Source of the DNA: Spisula solida
Lineage: Eukaryota > Mollusca > Bivalvia > Venerida > Mactridae
Assembly (NCBI GenBank): GCA_947247005.1
Contig: OX365949.1
Span: 19,905,130 to 19,969,129 of the forward strand
Direction: 5' to 3'
DNA length: 64,000 nucleotides
Shown: positions 39,505 through 50,893 of the stretch, piece by piece
Layout of the letters: each line of letters opens with the position of its first letter
Position numbering within the stretch: the first letter of the stretch is position 1
Made by a program: the position numbers and the translations under genes
Notes under the pieces: model-generated
What the model saw: the letters and a program-made list of their open reading frames with translations, nothing else
Databases searched by the model: none
What the model was told of the DNA's origin: nothing

Positions 39505-40962
39505 TGATATAAGAAAGATATATCATCACTTGCATTCCAATCTTAACAACCCTCGTATCCAGGACAGCCAGGACGGACATTTGGAATGGTCAGCTACATT
39601 GGACAGTTGGTATAATTATGATATAAATGACACTTTAACTGATGGAGAGTCGAACAATTATAGGAATGTACAGCACGGATGGACATTCAGAATGGACAGC
39701 TACATTGGACAGTTTGTATAATTATGATATTCACATAGACATGACTATCCAACAATTTTAGAAATGGACACGCAAAATTGACATTCTGAATGGACAGCTA
39801 CATTGGACAGGTGGTATATTTGTGATATAAATGCAACTAGCAAAGATGGAAAGTTGAACAGTTATAGGAATGGACCGCCAGGATAGACATTCAGAATGGA
39901 CAGCTACATTGGATAGCTGGTATATCTGTGATATAAATACAACTATGAAAGAGGGACAGTAGAACAATTATAGAAATGGACACGCAGAATCGACATTCAG
40001 AGTGGACAGCTACATTGGACAGTTGGTATATATGTGATATAAATTCTGCTATTATAGATGGACAGTGGGACAATTATAGGAATGGACAGCCAGGATGGAC
40101 ATTCAGAATGGACAACTACATTGGACAGTTGGTATTTTTGTTATACAAATACAGACATGTCTACCAAACAGTTATAGGAATGAACAGTCAGAATTCATTG
40201 ATACAATAAAGATATAGCATCACTTGCATTCCAATCTTAACAACCCTCGTATCCAGGATAGCCAGGATGGACATACAGAATGGACAGCTACATTGGACAG
40301 TTGGTATATTTGTGATATAAATGCAACTATCAATGATGGCCAGTTGAACAATCATAGGAATGGACAGCTAGGATGGACATTCAGAATGGACAGCTACATT
40401 GGACAGTTGGTATATTTGTGATATAAATGCAACTATCAATGATGACCAGTTTTAAAAACAATCATAGGAATGGACAGCTAGGATGGACATTCAAAATGGA
40501 CAGCTACATTGGACAGTTGGTATATTTGTGATATAAATACAGACATGACTATGAAACAATTTTAGAAATGGACAGCCAGAATGGACATTCAGAATGGACA
40601 GCTACATTTGACAGTTGGTGTATTTGTGATACAAATACGGACATGACTATCAAACAATTATAGGAATGGACAGACAGAATAGACTTTTAAAATGGACAGC
40701 TACATTGGACAGTTGGTATATTTGTGATATAAATACAACTGTTATAGATGGACAGTTTTACAATTATAGGAATATACAGCTAGGATTGACATTCATAATG
40801 GACAGCTACATCGGACAGTTGATTATTTGTGATATAAATACAGACATGACTATCAAACAATTGTAGAAATGGAAAGCCAGAATGGACATTCACAACGGAC
40901 AGCTACATTGGACAGTTGGTATATATGTTATATAAATACAACTATCAAAGATGGATAGTTGA
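39505..40962 (+). repeat. About 100-108 bp tandem array (ggacagctacattggacagttggtat)
   Basis: About 13 copies of a unit with gaatggacagccaggatggacattcagaatgg, cagctacattggacagttgg and gatataaatacaactat. A longer period is visible: the block atatcatcacttgcattcca recurs near 39522 and 40215 (offset about 693). The array continues after the nested element at 43521. Confidence 0.9.
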
Positions 40963-43517
40963 GACGTTACGCACAAAATTGGTGTCTAAAAACGTTGCGT
41001 CAAAAAACGCCGTCAACGTCGAATTTTGCGTAATCACAGTGACGACGTCTATCAGCAATTTATCAACTTTGGTTGACTAGGTTACGTATAAGTTATATAG
41101 TTACAGATGTTTAGATTTATGGTATTTTGTAACTTAGCTTGTGCTCTCTCTCTCGCTCTTTCTATATATAAGAATATAACAGTATTTTGCTTAATATTGC
41201 TTTATTGTAAGTACACCACTGTACTTCAGAAAAATAATGACACTAAGCGGTAAAAGTTCTTGAAATTGAAATTGAACTTGGTAAGAAGATGGTAAAAATA
41301 ACTACGAGGGCTGTTTCTATATTACCTGGACTTATTAAAACATTCTGTTTATCACAGTTCTTGCACTCTGGCTAGTATATTGAGGTGTACCTACATTATT
41401 GTATTCTGATAATTGAATGGTACATTTGTAGAAAGAAGCTCAATCTCATTCGTATAACTTTTTTGGTTATGAATTAAGTTTAGTGGTAGATTCTATATAA
41501 GCCAATTTTTGACGTTTGTTCTGTTTTTTCTAGGATTTTCATTTTCGCTGTAAAGACACATCTTTAAGCATAATAAGGCGTGCATATGACACTTTTTCAT
41601 TTTACAGTTTGCAAATGAAAATATCAACATAATTCCTGTTTAGTTAGAAGTATACAGGGTTACTTCAAATAATCGGAATCGGTATCGAATAAAGATTTAT
41701 TTTTTGTTGAAAATTGCAGATGATATTAATAATAATAATTTACTACTATTTATTATGATTATACAAGTTATAGAAAGAGAACGCAGACGCGAGGTTGTCT
41801 AATTTTGTCGAGGGCGTAGCCCGAGACAAAATAAACAACCAAGCGTTAAGCGTTTTCTTTCTGACTTATATCATTGGCTGTCACTTTGTAAACATTGGCG
41901 TGTCCAAATTTTTACAATGCTGACCGATTAACATGTCCAATGAAAATCAATAGCACGGTGTTGTGATTTTAAAGTTGTGGACTCCAATATAACTCGACCA
42001 CGAAAATCGATAGAGGTGACGTCACGTTGGCCGAAGTAAAGTACAATGGAGTTGTATATACAGTGCAGGATAATATTATCCTGCACTGTAGTAATTGCAC
42101 TCATTCCTTTGAAAATTAAGACACACCCCATCAATTATCATCGGATTTAGCCACACCGCCTCAGTTAACATCAATGTAAATTGCCGTAGCCATGATATAA
42201 TATACATGTAGCAATATTAAGGCTAATACAGTTCAGTCAATCGTTATGTTATGAAATGTATTTTTTAAAAATGACAAAAAGCCGAAAAAAACGTCGTATG
42301 GGACATTCCACTGGACAAATCTAACGCTTGAAATGAGGTATTAACTTTTACAGCAAGTAAAAACAAAGCATACAACACGGTAGGTAATATTCTACCATTT
42401 AATACAACAACAAACATAAAATAATGCACTGGTGCGTATTTGATCTGTCTGAAACGTAATACAATGACTATGCCGTGAAACTACGACGAATATGATTATT
42501 TTCAATTTATGGGACATTTTACTGGACAATTATAGCGTAAAACAAAATGTATGTGAACGCATTAGTTTTAGAAATAAATATCACATAAAGCAACTACATA
42601 TTTTACCATTTTGTCATATTTTATCAATTTTCATCACACGAATACATGGTCCTGATTATCTTAAATTTCAATTGACATTTGTCGTATTTTAGTCTTTAAA
42701 ATGACGTAAAAACGTTCATGGGACATAAGTCTTGTTTTCTTTTATAGACAATTTTCAGGCACTACAATTAATATTTATACCATTTGTTTAACACAAAGTA
42801 AATGCGTATATGTATTCAAAATCTACTGCAATAATTTTTAACGTTTGAAATTGGATCTTTATAATACTATTTTCAAAATATATTGTGTTATCCCGCCAAT
42901 TGTAACGTCATTATAACGTTGGGACAATTCAAGGTTACGTGTATATCAATGAAATAAAATTCTCAGTGATGATAATACCTAAAATAACTAGTACATTATT
43001 GTAAGCATATATGTCAGGTACAAATTCATTAAAACAATAGTGTCATTGCATTTATTAGTGATAGCTAAAATGTGTTTTTTATATACCTATTCTTGCATTG
43101 GTATTATTTGTGACATCTGGCGACAGTTTCCTAAAATCACGACCAAACGCTTATTTCTTGCCTATGATGTTCGCGGACATGATGTGACGTCGTTAGGTCA
43201 TCGTGATACAAATTGACGAAGTTTTGGCAAGTTTTGATAAAACATATCGATACAGCATGTTTATGCATCCCACTGTCTTGCTTTTGACGCAACGTGTGAC
43301 ACCGTTTTTTGACGTCACTTTCTTTTTAAAACTTAGTATATATTTCTTATAAAAAACGATATTCTTTAAATATGTACATACATACGAAGCTCCGTGTATG
43401 CTCTTTCCGTCAATATACAGGACTTGATAGTAGTGCGTTATTTATATGAATTAGGCACACTAATTCCAGGCATTACGTTCGATTTATCGAAAAGACACCA
43501 GTTTCGTGCGTAACGTC
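40963..43517. mobile_element. Nested 2.55 kb TIR element with TGA target duplication
   Basis: Begins GACGTTACGCACAAAATTGG and ends with the inverted match (22 of 24 bases). It interrupts a tandem unit: left flank gttTGA-type agttga and right flank tgaacaattatagg; uninterrupted sister units read agttgaacaat.atagg, so TGA (40960-40962 and 43518-43520) is duplicated. The interior has no long open frame. A 3 bp duplication occurs in PIF/Harbinger and CMC transposons, but the family is not assigned. Confidence 0.85.
41765..41870. mobile_element. Foldback element inside the nested element
   Basis: Outer arms aagttatagaaagagaacgc / gcgttttctttctgacttat and inner arms ggttgtctaattttgtcgagggc / gcccgagacaaaataaacaacc are inverted copies. 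Resembles the gtcgag...ctcgac hairpins at 47010-47149. Confidence 0.6.
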
Positions 43518-43520
43518 TGA

Positions 43521-43965
43521 ACAATTATAGGAATGTACAGCCAGGATGGCCATTCAGAACGGACAACGACATTGGACAGTTGTAGTAATTATTATATAAA
43601 TGCCGTTATGAATATCTAAGTTGGACAGTTGAACAGTTATAGGAATGGACAGCCAGAATGGACATTGAGAATGGACAACTACATTGGACAGTTGGTATAT
43701 CTGTTATATATGTGCAGAGAGGACAACAAAGATGAACAGTTGGGACAGTTGTAGGAATGGACAACTAGGATGGACATCAAGAACGGACAGCTACTTTGGA
43801 CAGTTGACAGTTGTCCAGCATATTTAAATATATGGACAGCTATTATGAGCAGGGGACAGTTGTCCACCATATTTTAATATACGGACAGCTATTATGAACA
43901 GGGGACAGTTGTCCAATACTGAGTTAGAGAACTATCTTTAATTCTTATTCAACAATGTACAGCTA
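43521..43965 (+). repeat. Tandem array, continuation after the nested element
   Basis: Same unit and orientation as 39505-40962 (gaatggacagccagaatggacattgagaatgg, cattggacagttggtatat), decaying to the right into a ggggacagttgtcca subrepeat. Confidence 0.85.
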
Positions 43966-44004
43966 GAATGGACATGGGACAGGGGACTGCCATCTTCACA
44001 CACC

Positions 44005-44125
44005 CAATCGTATTACCCATGTATTCTAAGTGGTTGGAAGTATAGCTCATGTATGAACCCGTGTATTCTAAGGTTTTGAACGTTTAAACCCTTTTTGAAC
44101 CCATACATTATAATGGATTGGTGGT
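44005..44125 (-). repeat. 42 bp minisatellite, right side (inverted, short)
   Basis: cccatgtattctaagtggttgg and acccgtgtattctaaggtttt are the reverse complement of the left-side unit (ccaatcacttagaatacatg). About three diverged copies. Confidence 0.75.
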
Positions 44126-44144
44126 TGATAAGTGCTATTCAGTA

Positions 44145-44297
44145 AATAGAGAATAATAGGTTAGTGCCGTGGATGAAAGTTTATCTGGCAATGCGGAGGA
44201 ATTTATCGGCTGAGTCGTAGGCGAATCCGATAATTTCCGTAGCCGAGCCGGATAAACTTTTACTTCATTCACGGCACTTACCTATTATTCTATATAT
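44145..44297. mobile_element. Foldback element within the 12.3 kb element
   Basis: tagagaataataggttagtgccgtggatgaa is mirrored by ttcattcacggcacttacctattattctata; arms of about 40 bp with a loop of about 65 bases. Confidence 0.7.
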
Positions 44298-44869
44298 CGC
44301 TTAATCTGCTCAGTATGGGGATCAAACTCGGGACTATATTTTCACTTTTTCATTAACTAGCGCGCAACGTCACGTTCGTTCCGTGACTTCATGATAAACA
44401 ACGACGTCAGACATCTTGATAGACGTCGTGTAGACGCAGGTAAGTCGAAGAAAATAACCGATCAACCACCAGCTCATTTACAATAGGAAAACCTCACCCT
44501 CGGGCACGGAATTGCAACCAGTGACTCTCATATAAGAAAAGGTCCGCCAGATCACGTGGTAAGGTGACGGATTATCACTAGTCACATGATCAGGTGACCG
44601 ATTATAGCTAAGTTTAATCGGTACCCCATTAACAGGCAGATTTTTCCGGAAGTGACTAGATAAACAGCGATAATACCCCGCAGAAATATTTGTTCTTTTT
44701 TTATCTATCCGTGTTTTACACGATTTTATATGCACACATTCTAATGGTTTGAAATTAGCCCTACCCATGATCGGCTCCGACATGCAGCATCATCAGTCTG
44801 TCAAAATGATCCTACCCGGGTAAATAGTCCTACTTGCTCAGCAATTGTATCCTAGGACTAAAAACACGA

Positions 44870-45107
44870 GAAATTTAACGTTAAATTTCGCATGTCCTTA
44901 AATTTCGCTTGTCCAAAATTGAGACATACATGCGAAAATTAAGACGATAATTATCGCCCCAAAACTTTCGCGAAGGTGTTAAATTTCGCTAGTACAAGTG
45001 TCTCTCTCCATGAGAAGAGGCGATAATTATCGCCTTCGACGCGATAATTATCGCATGTTCACATGTTAGACATGCGAAATTCAATGTGGCCCGAACAGGA
45101 TTCCGTA
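44870..45107 (-). repeat. Right terminal inverted repeat of the 12.3 kb element
   Basis: Inverted copy of 32817-33064 ending ggattccgta. It sits about 840 bp upstream of the FABP-like start codon. Confidence 0.9.
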
Positions 45108-45249
45108 GATTATAGCCCTAGTAGTTGTTTTCATAATGCGTCAAAAATATGTAAATATCATTGATTTTGCTTTTCTTGTTAAGCTGATAAGCCCATTAGT
45201 AAATTTCTAGACTTTAAAAATAAGTTTTCTACTTAGATGATTAATGTGA

Positions 45250-45381
45250 ATTCAATATTGATCTTACTTGACTTAAGGATAAGGACAACCAATCAGATCA
45301 CACCATATTAAACTCTTGTTCTGTAACAGGCGATATGATTAGCTATCCTTATTCTCCAATTAAATAAGATCAATATTGAAT
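45250..45381 (-). mobile_element. MITE family ATTCAATATTGAT, copy 2 (complete)
   Basis: Begins ATTCAATATTGATCTTA and ends with its inverted counterpart taagatcaatattgaat (132 bp). It is the reverse complement of the copy at 2758-2885. Located 560-690 bp upstream of the FABP-like start. Confidence 0.8.
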
Positions 45382-45664
45382 ACCACCGGCGGATGAACAT
45401 AGCTGCAACGACTACCACATTTGCGACATTTACCTTGAGCTCACAGGTAACTGTATCATTAATAAAGGGAAACAAAACATTTTTTATAAAATTGATAATA
45501 TCTTAGAAAGGTGCATTTGTACTAAAATGGTCAGATTTTCATGGTACATGTATCAAAAACTAAGATTTTACAAATTTTACAAAAAAAAAGTTTTTATTAT
45601 GTTTACTCTTTATTAATGATACCGTTACCTGTGCTTCAGCTCACTAATATTGTCAAAATAAATA

Positions 45665-45865
45665 CCCCGCCAAAGATCAATACCGTACGGTAAATAATGA
45701 GCCCCCCACCAAAGATCAATACCGTACGGTAAATAATGAGCCCCCCCCCCATCAAAGATCAATACCGTACGGTAAATAATGAGCCCCCCACCAAAGATCA
45801 ATACCGTACGGTAAATAATGAGCCCCCCACCAAAGATCAATACCGTACGGTAAATAATGAACCGG
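45665..45865 (+). repeat. 39 bp minisatellite with TACCGTACGGTA palindromes upstream of FABP-like gene
   Basis: Five copies of a unit containing agatcaataccgtacggtaa. The 12 bp palindrome TACCGTACGGTA starts at 45681, 45720, 45763, 45802 and 45841 (spacing 39, 43, 39, 39). The array ends about 80 bp before the ATG, so it lies in the promoter or 5' UTR. A regulatory role is inference. Confidence 0.9.
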
Positions 45866-45942
45866 GTATACTTATACTGAACAAATACCCAGGTTTAGTT
45901 CTCTGTCGAACGTTGATCAGTATTAGACAAAGTGAACTAACA

Positions 45943-46036
45943 ATGGCTAGTGATTCGGATAAAGTTGAAAAATTGTTTTGTGGCAAATGGGAGCATAAGG
46001 AAGACATGAAACTCGAGGAATGTTTGAAAAATATGA
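45943..46036 (+). CDS. FABP-like exon 1
   Basis: 31 codons plus one base; donor gtaagt. The open frame extends upstream through the minisatellite, but the strong-context ATG and the GKW motif spacing favour 45943 as start. Confidence 0.8.
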
Positions 46037-49000
46037 GTAAGTCACGTGCACATGTTCCGTTCCATTCTTCAACGTTTTGTTATCAGTGTTATACATGTAT
46101 TTACATTATTTGTTATAGTACATGTACTATATTTTGACACACACGTTGCTATAGTAGTGTTCCATCTTCAGAAACATTAATGTTAAATTATTGGCACATA
46201 CTACACGAAGTTTTATCAATTAATTAACGTGCGTAATACTACATGTAGTAGATTGACAAAAAACTTTGATAATCATTCTTTTAAGCAATAGATGCCACTG
46301 TCTATGGGTAATACAATGTAATTGGCTTTATGTTTATACTTGCCCTAAAAGTTTCAAAGTTCTTTTTAAACAACTCAACCGAAAATTACTTCGGACTAAC
46401 ATATTAATTTTGAAATTACAAAAACTATAATTATATATAAATTATACCTCATCATGTCAGCAAAATGCTTAGATCGGTAGACTATTGTCCGAACGGTTTC
46501 GGTTCGATTTTCGGATTACAGAGCTATGTTCTGGTTGACAATTAAGACGGACTGCTTGGTCCCAATGTTTTTATGATGTCTCATTTCGTTTATAGCATAT
46601 AAAGATGATGTTATCAAGTTCATTGCTGGATCTAAGCCGACTGTGACACTATCACGTTCGGGTGACACATTCACAATGGTGTATGAACTGGCACCTGGAG
46701 CGGGTCAAACACACGTATTCAAACTTGGTGAATATTTTGAGGCTAAAGATGACAAAATGGACCCACCAATGTTTCACAATAAGGTAGCCTATATAATTAT
46801 GTCTTCTTCACACAAAACATTGTCAACGAGGTGTTTAAGGTGGAACCACATTATAAACATATTTCAACACTCTTATGTACATGTACACATTTTATATCAT
46901 CGTAAAATAAGATTTTATTCCAATTCATTGCCACCTCTTATAGCTCCGTGCGTATTTCTTTTACGTCGTTGAGTTACCATGGCGGCAATAAATTGGAATT
47001 AAATAGAGGATCTTGCATCAGTGCTCAGTACATACGAGTTTTATTAAACGAGTGGACAAAATTATATGACACGAGGCTTTGTCGAGTGTCATATTGTTTT
47101 TGTCGACGAGTTTAATAAAACTCGTATGTAATGAGCACAAATGTAAGATTATATTTATCACATAACCTTAGAAAATGCTCATTATTGTTCAAAAGGATGA
47201 TGTACGCTGCATAAGTTTCAGCCAAAATTCAGCGGTACAATTAGCGCGACGTCATGGCGACGTTGATATTGACGGATCAATTGCGTGGATTGGCTAACGT
47301 CACGTCAAGCTCGTTTACATATTTATTGCACAGTCTGGGAGTGCCGAACGATATTTACGGCACGGCTTTACGGCACTCCTGGACCGCTGAAACCAAATGT
47401 GTTTTTGGATCTTAAGGACTTCTTTCATCAATTCAGTACGAACATGAAAACTTATGAATTTGTGTTGATTATAAATAATACTACTACTACGTGGACCCGG
47501 TAGTTTGCTGGTTGAAGTGTCCGTCTCGGGAATGACAGGTTGTGAATTCACAGACGTCGACATATTATTAACTCTATAATGGTACAGAAACATGATCTTT
47601 GTTTGTCGCTAAGTGTATTTTCCCCAAATAAAAGCAGACTGTAATTTGTTTTAGAGAACTTGAAATGGAAAAGGTCTGGGAAAGGAGGCGATTAGGTTGA
47701 TACTACCATAGTAGTAGCCTAGAGGTAGGGTGCGCGCTTCGGGATCGAGAGGTCTCTGGCTCAACCCCCGTCTGGACCACTGCATAATTTCTCTGAGCAA
47801 GAATAACCCACATGCTCCACACGACCAATGTGTGAATTGGTACTTGTGAGGGCTGTGTCTGAACATGTTCGATAGTCCTGGGCGCCGCAGATTGATGTTG
47901 GCTGCACACCCACCAGTAGAGAAATAGTCTCCACAAGGAGACTTGAACGCAGGCTTCCATAGGTAGACAAATGAAACAGGGGAAGTTAAAATATCAAAGG
48001 CTGAATATGAACGGCTGAACTGCTGAAAGCAGCCCTTGAAAATTGGTAACTTAAGTTATAATTAAAGAACGTAACCACGTGTTTTATTGTATTTCAGGAT
48101 ATATGTACATTGGAGAACGGTGACACTCTGAAGTTTATCTCTACATCACTCCTGACTGGAGAAAGGAAAATCGACGTAGAAACTAATTTCAAGGTTGTCG
48201 ACGGGAAATTACATAATGTAAGAGACAATTTTATCTTCCTTGTCTGTTAAATGCTATGTAGTGAAACCAGCCTTGTACGGAACGAAAAAGTATGTTTGTT
48301 CAACAATGCAATGGTTATGTTGCCGACCTACTATAACCGAGTTTCTAAAAGAACTTTGGAAAACCCACGTTCGGCGTTATTCATTAATTTGTAACATTGA
48401 TCAAATACACATCGTCAAGTTGACCTGGCTTGACATATCGACGTTCAAGGTTTAAGTACATATTATAATAATGTTTATACAGTCATGTAGAATCTAATTC
48501 TACGAGTCGATCATTGGGTGACGTACTAGATCACTGACCCAGTATTGAATGATTAGCCGTTTATACAATGTTTATTGATCTTACATGAATGTGAGACATA
48601 CGTTTAATGTAGATCCTACCCCTTGAAAATGCTGGAAAAACATACACTTGAAAAAAACTATTTCAAACAGCGTATGCCATCTGATTTTATCATATATTAT
48701 AGGAAACCATTGTAGCACTTGCTTGTGATGTGAAATGTGCCATATAGTCGCCTTATTCAAATGCTAACACTAAAATAAAGGCGATTTTTGACTGAAAAAT
48801 ACAACATTTTTTTCAAAATGTCAAACGTTATCATTATTGTATTTTATAATACGAACTCATTGAATATACTTTATAATTAATCGTCGCAAGGGCATGCCAG
48901 GCTTGAAATTAGCTGCTGGTGTTTTGTTTACGAGAAAAACACCTTCATGTTGATGTGTAATTTCGACAAGGAAGTCGCCATGTTTGCTCCCTCCTGTCAC

Positions 49001-50893
49001 CACAGTAAACGTACAGCAACATTTTTTTCAAACAAAGTAATCAACATAATCGATAGCTAGATCGAATAATGCACTTTATTGCATTCATAATTTATTAACT
49101 TTACAAACGATCCTACGATAATAACAATGATATCCAAAAATTTATTATTGTTTTCATCTCGTTTGTTTACGAATTTCGCGCTGTGTAGCAAATTTATATT
49201 CATGCGCCAAAGTAGAGCGACAGTTTATCGACGAAACCATTATAATGCGGTGTTCATAATGTGCCGTTCATAACGAATGATGACATCGAATACAATATGA
49301 TACTTACGGTTTAATATAAGTCCCAATGAAACATCAATGTCAGCATTTTCCTCAACACATGCTGCACATGTTAGCGAATTGATAATCTGATATGTGTTAC
49401 GAGGCTGTCTGTCAAACTTTATTTTAGCTAAATTACAAAAGTACTATGCGTTTTTAAATAATCCTTATGTTATTTATGTTGGTATAATCATTGCAAACAC
49501 AGTTTTGTAACTCGATTGTCTGGATCGTTTCTCGATTACATACAGTTTTTGTAAAATCGGTCATTTCATGTAGCTGTCAAAATATTTCAATCCACACGAA
49601 TAGTCCGTGCAAATGTTACAACGTGCTGGGTAAGTTTATGTATGGTGTGAGGTTACTGCCATGCTATATTATCGTCTGCAAATAGTTTTTTTGAGTAATA
49701 TTTAACCATTTCAACACACAAACTGACCAAATACAGCATTTTCTTCATGTTAAAAGAAACGGGCTAACGGACGGAACAAACGTTATCAGTGACCAGTACG
49801 ACTAAAGATAAAGTAGCAATTTCTTTGGTATATAAACAAATAAAATACAATGGAAAGGAATATCTAACTAAATATGTGTATAATTGAAAGAAATACTAAA
49901 GCTTTAATTAATTTTCCATAAACCTGTTTCAGTTCGTTCGAGGTAACTTAAAACTTGTGCCAAATAATCAAGTTTTAAGTCTCATAGACCCGATAAAATC
50001 GGTTATTGACAAACCAACAACTATCTGGTCCGTCAGGCCCACCGTACCCTAAACTATTTAGGATTTATTAAAGGTAGGCCTTCACACATACACATGTGAT
50101 ATATTTTCATTCATGTTGATGTATTTTATTGTTCAAAATCAATGCATTTTGACTGCTTTTATTTAAATAAATGGGCAGGCATGACCTTGATCAAATATTT
50201 GACAACCACAATTTATAATTTTTCTAGCATTTATTTACCCAATAAATGAGACTGACATTTTGAAAAATGTTACCTATTTTGTAATTAACTTTTTATAAAT
50301 ACATTGTTTATAACAAGTAAATATAACAAAAACACTCATTGATATAGATTATTTGAACTTTAAGCTACAAATTGATATATGAGACTAATGTGTTTTTATG
50401 CCAAAAGGGTATTTAATTCACTGAAGAAAAATACACATTTTCGCCCATTAGAGTGAACCTTAAGGTAACGGTGAAGATAAATACGTTTAAGGTAACAGGG
50501 TACGTACACTCTCTATACAGGGTGAACACTAACAATTGTTAATGATATTAATCTTACTATTGCATATTCAGTCAAAGCACATGTGTAAATTTTGTTTTAC
50601 GTCTTTAGTTATCACTTAACTTGTACATGTAATGTGTTACAGCATGCTAAATGACAAACCGTTTGCTTTTTTTTCTTCAAACTGAAGTTTGTTATAAACA
50701 ATTGCGTAACCGTTGAATATGACGTACAACATTTACACAGCCATAGAGCCGATCAAAATAATTAATATATCTATATTGTGTTTTTGAAATTTGAAATGAT
50801 GTGAAAATCAGTTATCATTCGTACTTTCAGTTGATGAACAAACTTGGAGACACGAGTATCGTTGGAAACCGTATCATGGTTAAAGTCAAGTAA
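45943..50893 (+). CDS. Fatty-acid-binding-protein-like (iLBP family) gene, 4 exons
   Basis: Joined exons: 45943-46036, 46596-46783, 48098-48217, 50831-50893; 154 residues, GT-AG throughout and phases consistent. ATG 45943 is in a strong context (acaATGG). The classic iLBP pattern is visible: N-terminal FCGKWEHKEDMKLEECLKNM (the GxW start), then beta-strand pairs (PTVTLSRSGDTFTMVYEL, HVFKLGEYFEAKDDKM, ICTLENGDTLKFIST, KIDVETNFKVVDGKLHN) and the short last exon (NKLGDTSIVGNRIMVKVK). The four-exon structure matches vertebrate FABPs. Family role: a cytosolic carrier of fatty acids or other small lipids. It is 15-20 residues longer than usual and lacks the familiar C-terminal R-x-Y/F carboxylate-binding pair (V-G-N-R-I-M instead), so the ligand may differ. 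No neighbouring gene suggests a role. Confidence 0.8.
46037..46595 (+). other. FABP-like intron 1
   Basis: AT-rich; nothing recognisable. Confidence 0.6.
46596..46783 (+). CDS. FABP-like exon 2
   Basis: Acceptor tttatag and donor gtagcc (weak). Two bases complete the exon 1 codon, then YKDDVIKFIAGSKPTVTL and the central strands. It ends in phase 0. Confidence 0.8.
47010..47149. mobile_element. Foldback MITE-like element
   Basis: atcttgcatcagtgctcagtacatacgagttttattaaacgagt is mirrored by the right arm ending gagcacaaatgtaagat; the centre is cacgaggctttgtcgagtg. 140 bp, no coding capacity. Arms match with about five mismatches in 60. Confidence 0.75.
47695..47965 (+). mobile_element. tRNA-derived SINE
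   Basis: tagcctagagg fits the pol III A box; gagaggtctctggctcaacccccg contains a near-consensus B box. The tRNA-unrelated body includes ccacaaggagacttgaacgc. About 270 bp, in intron 2 of the FABP-like gene. Confidence 0.65.
48098..48217 (+). CDS. FABP-like exon 3
   Basis: Acceptor atttcag and donor gtaaga. Forty codons in phase 0 encode ICTLENGDTLKFIST and KIDVETNFKVVDGKLHN. Confidence 0.85.
48218..50830 (+). other. FABP-like intron 3
   Basis: 2.6 kb, AT-rich. I see no repeat pair, RNA gene or exon in it. Confidence 0.6.
50831..50893 (+). CDS. FABP-like exon 4 (terminal)
   Basis: Acceptor actttcag. Twenty codons (LMNKLGDTSIVGNRIMVKVK) plus TAA at 50891-50893, the size and place of the last FABP exon. 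Chosen by phase and family layout; the residues are divergent. Confidence 0.7.
   Translation: MMNKLGDTSIVGNRIMVKVK

Larger units (their letters stand above)
32817..45107. mobile_element. 12.3 kb terminal-inverted-repeat element (non-autonomous, satellite-filled)
   Basis: The ends are near-identical inverted repeats (32817-33064 and 44870-45107; about four substitutions and one 10-11 base indel) starting TACGGAATCCTGTTCGGGCC. A 6 bp direct repeat GATTAT flanks it at 32811-32816 and 45108-45113. Diverged inverted homology continues inward (ttagaatgtgtgcat near 33199 and, inverted, 44731-44745), and a 42 bp minisatellite occurs inside each end in opposite orientation. The interior holds a 25 bp satellite, a roughly 100 bp tandem array and a nested TIR element. 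No transposase-length frame exists, so it would need help in trans. Superfamily not assigned. Confidence 0.8.
46784..48097 (+). other. FABP-like intron 2
   Basis: Contains a foldback (47010-47149) and a tRNA-derived SINE (47695-47965). Other parts unrecognised. Confidence 0.7.

Noticed and set aside
39530..40866. Frames of 60-77 codons with 'TATLDSWYICDIN'-type sequence
   Set aside because: Translations of the roughly 100 bp tandem repeat.
45736..45942. Upstream extension of the FABP-like frame through PPTKDQYRTVNNE repeats
   Set aside because: It is the 39 bp minisatellite in frame by chance; the ATG at 45943 has better context and family position.
47285..47970. Several 65-92 codon frames in FABP-like intron 2
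   Set aside because: They fall in a SINE and intronic sequence with no family features.
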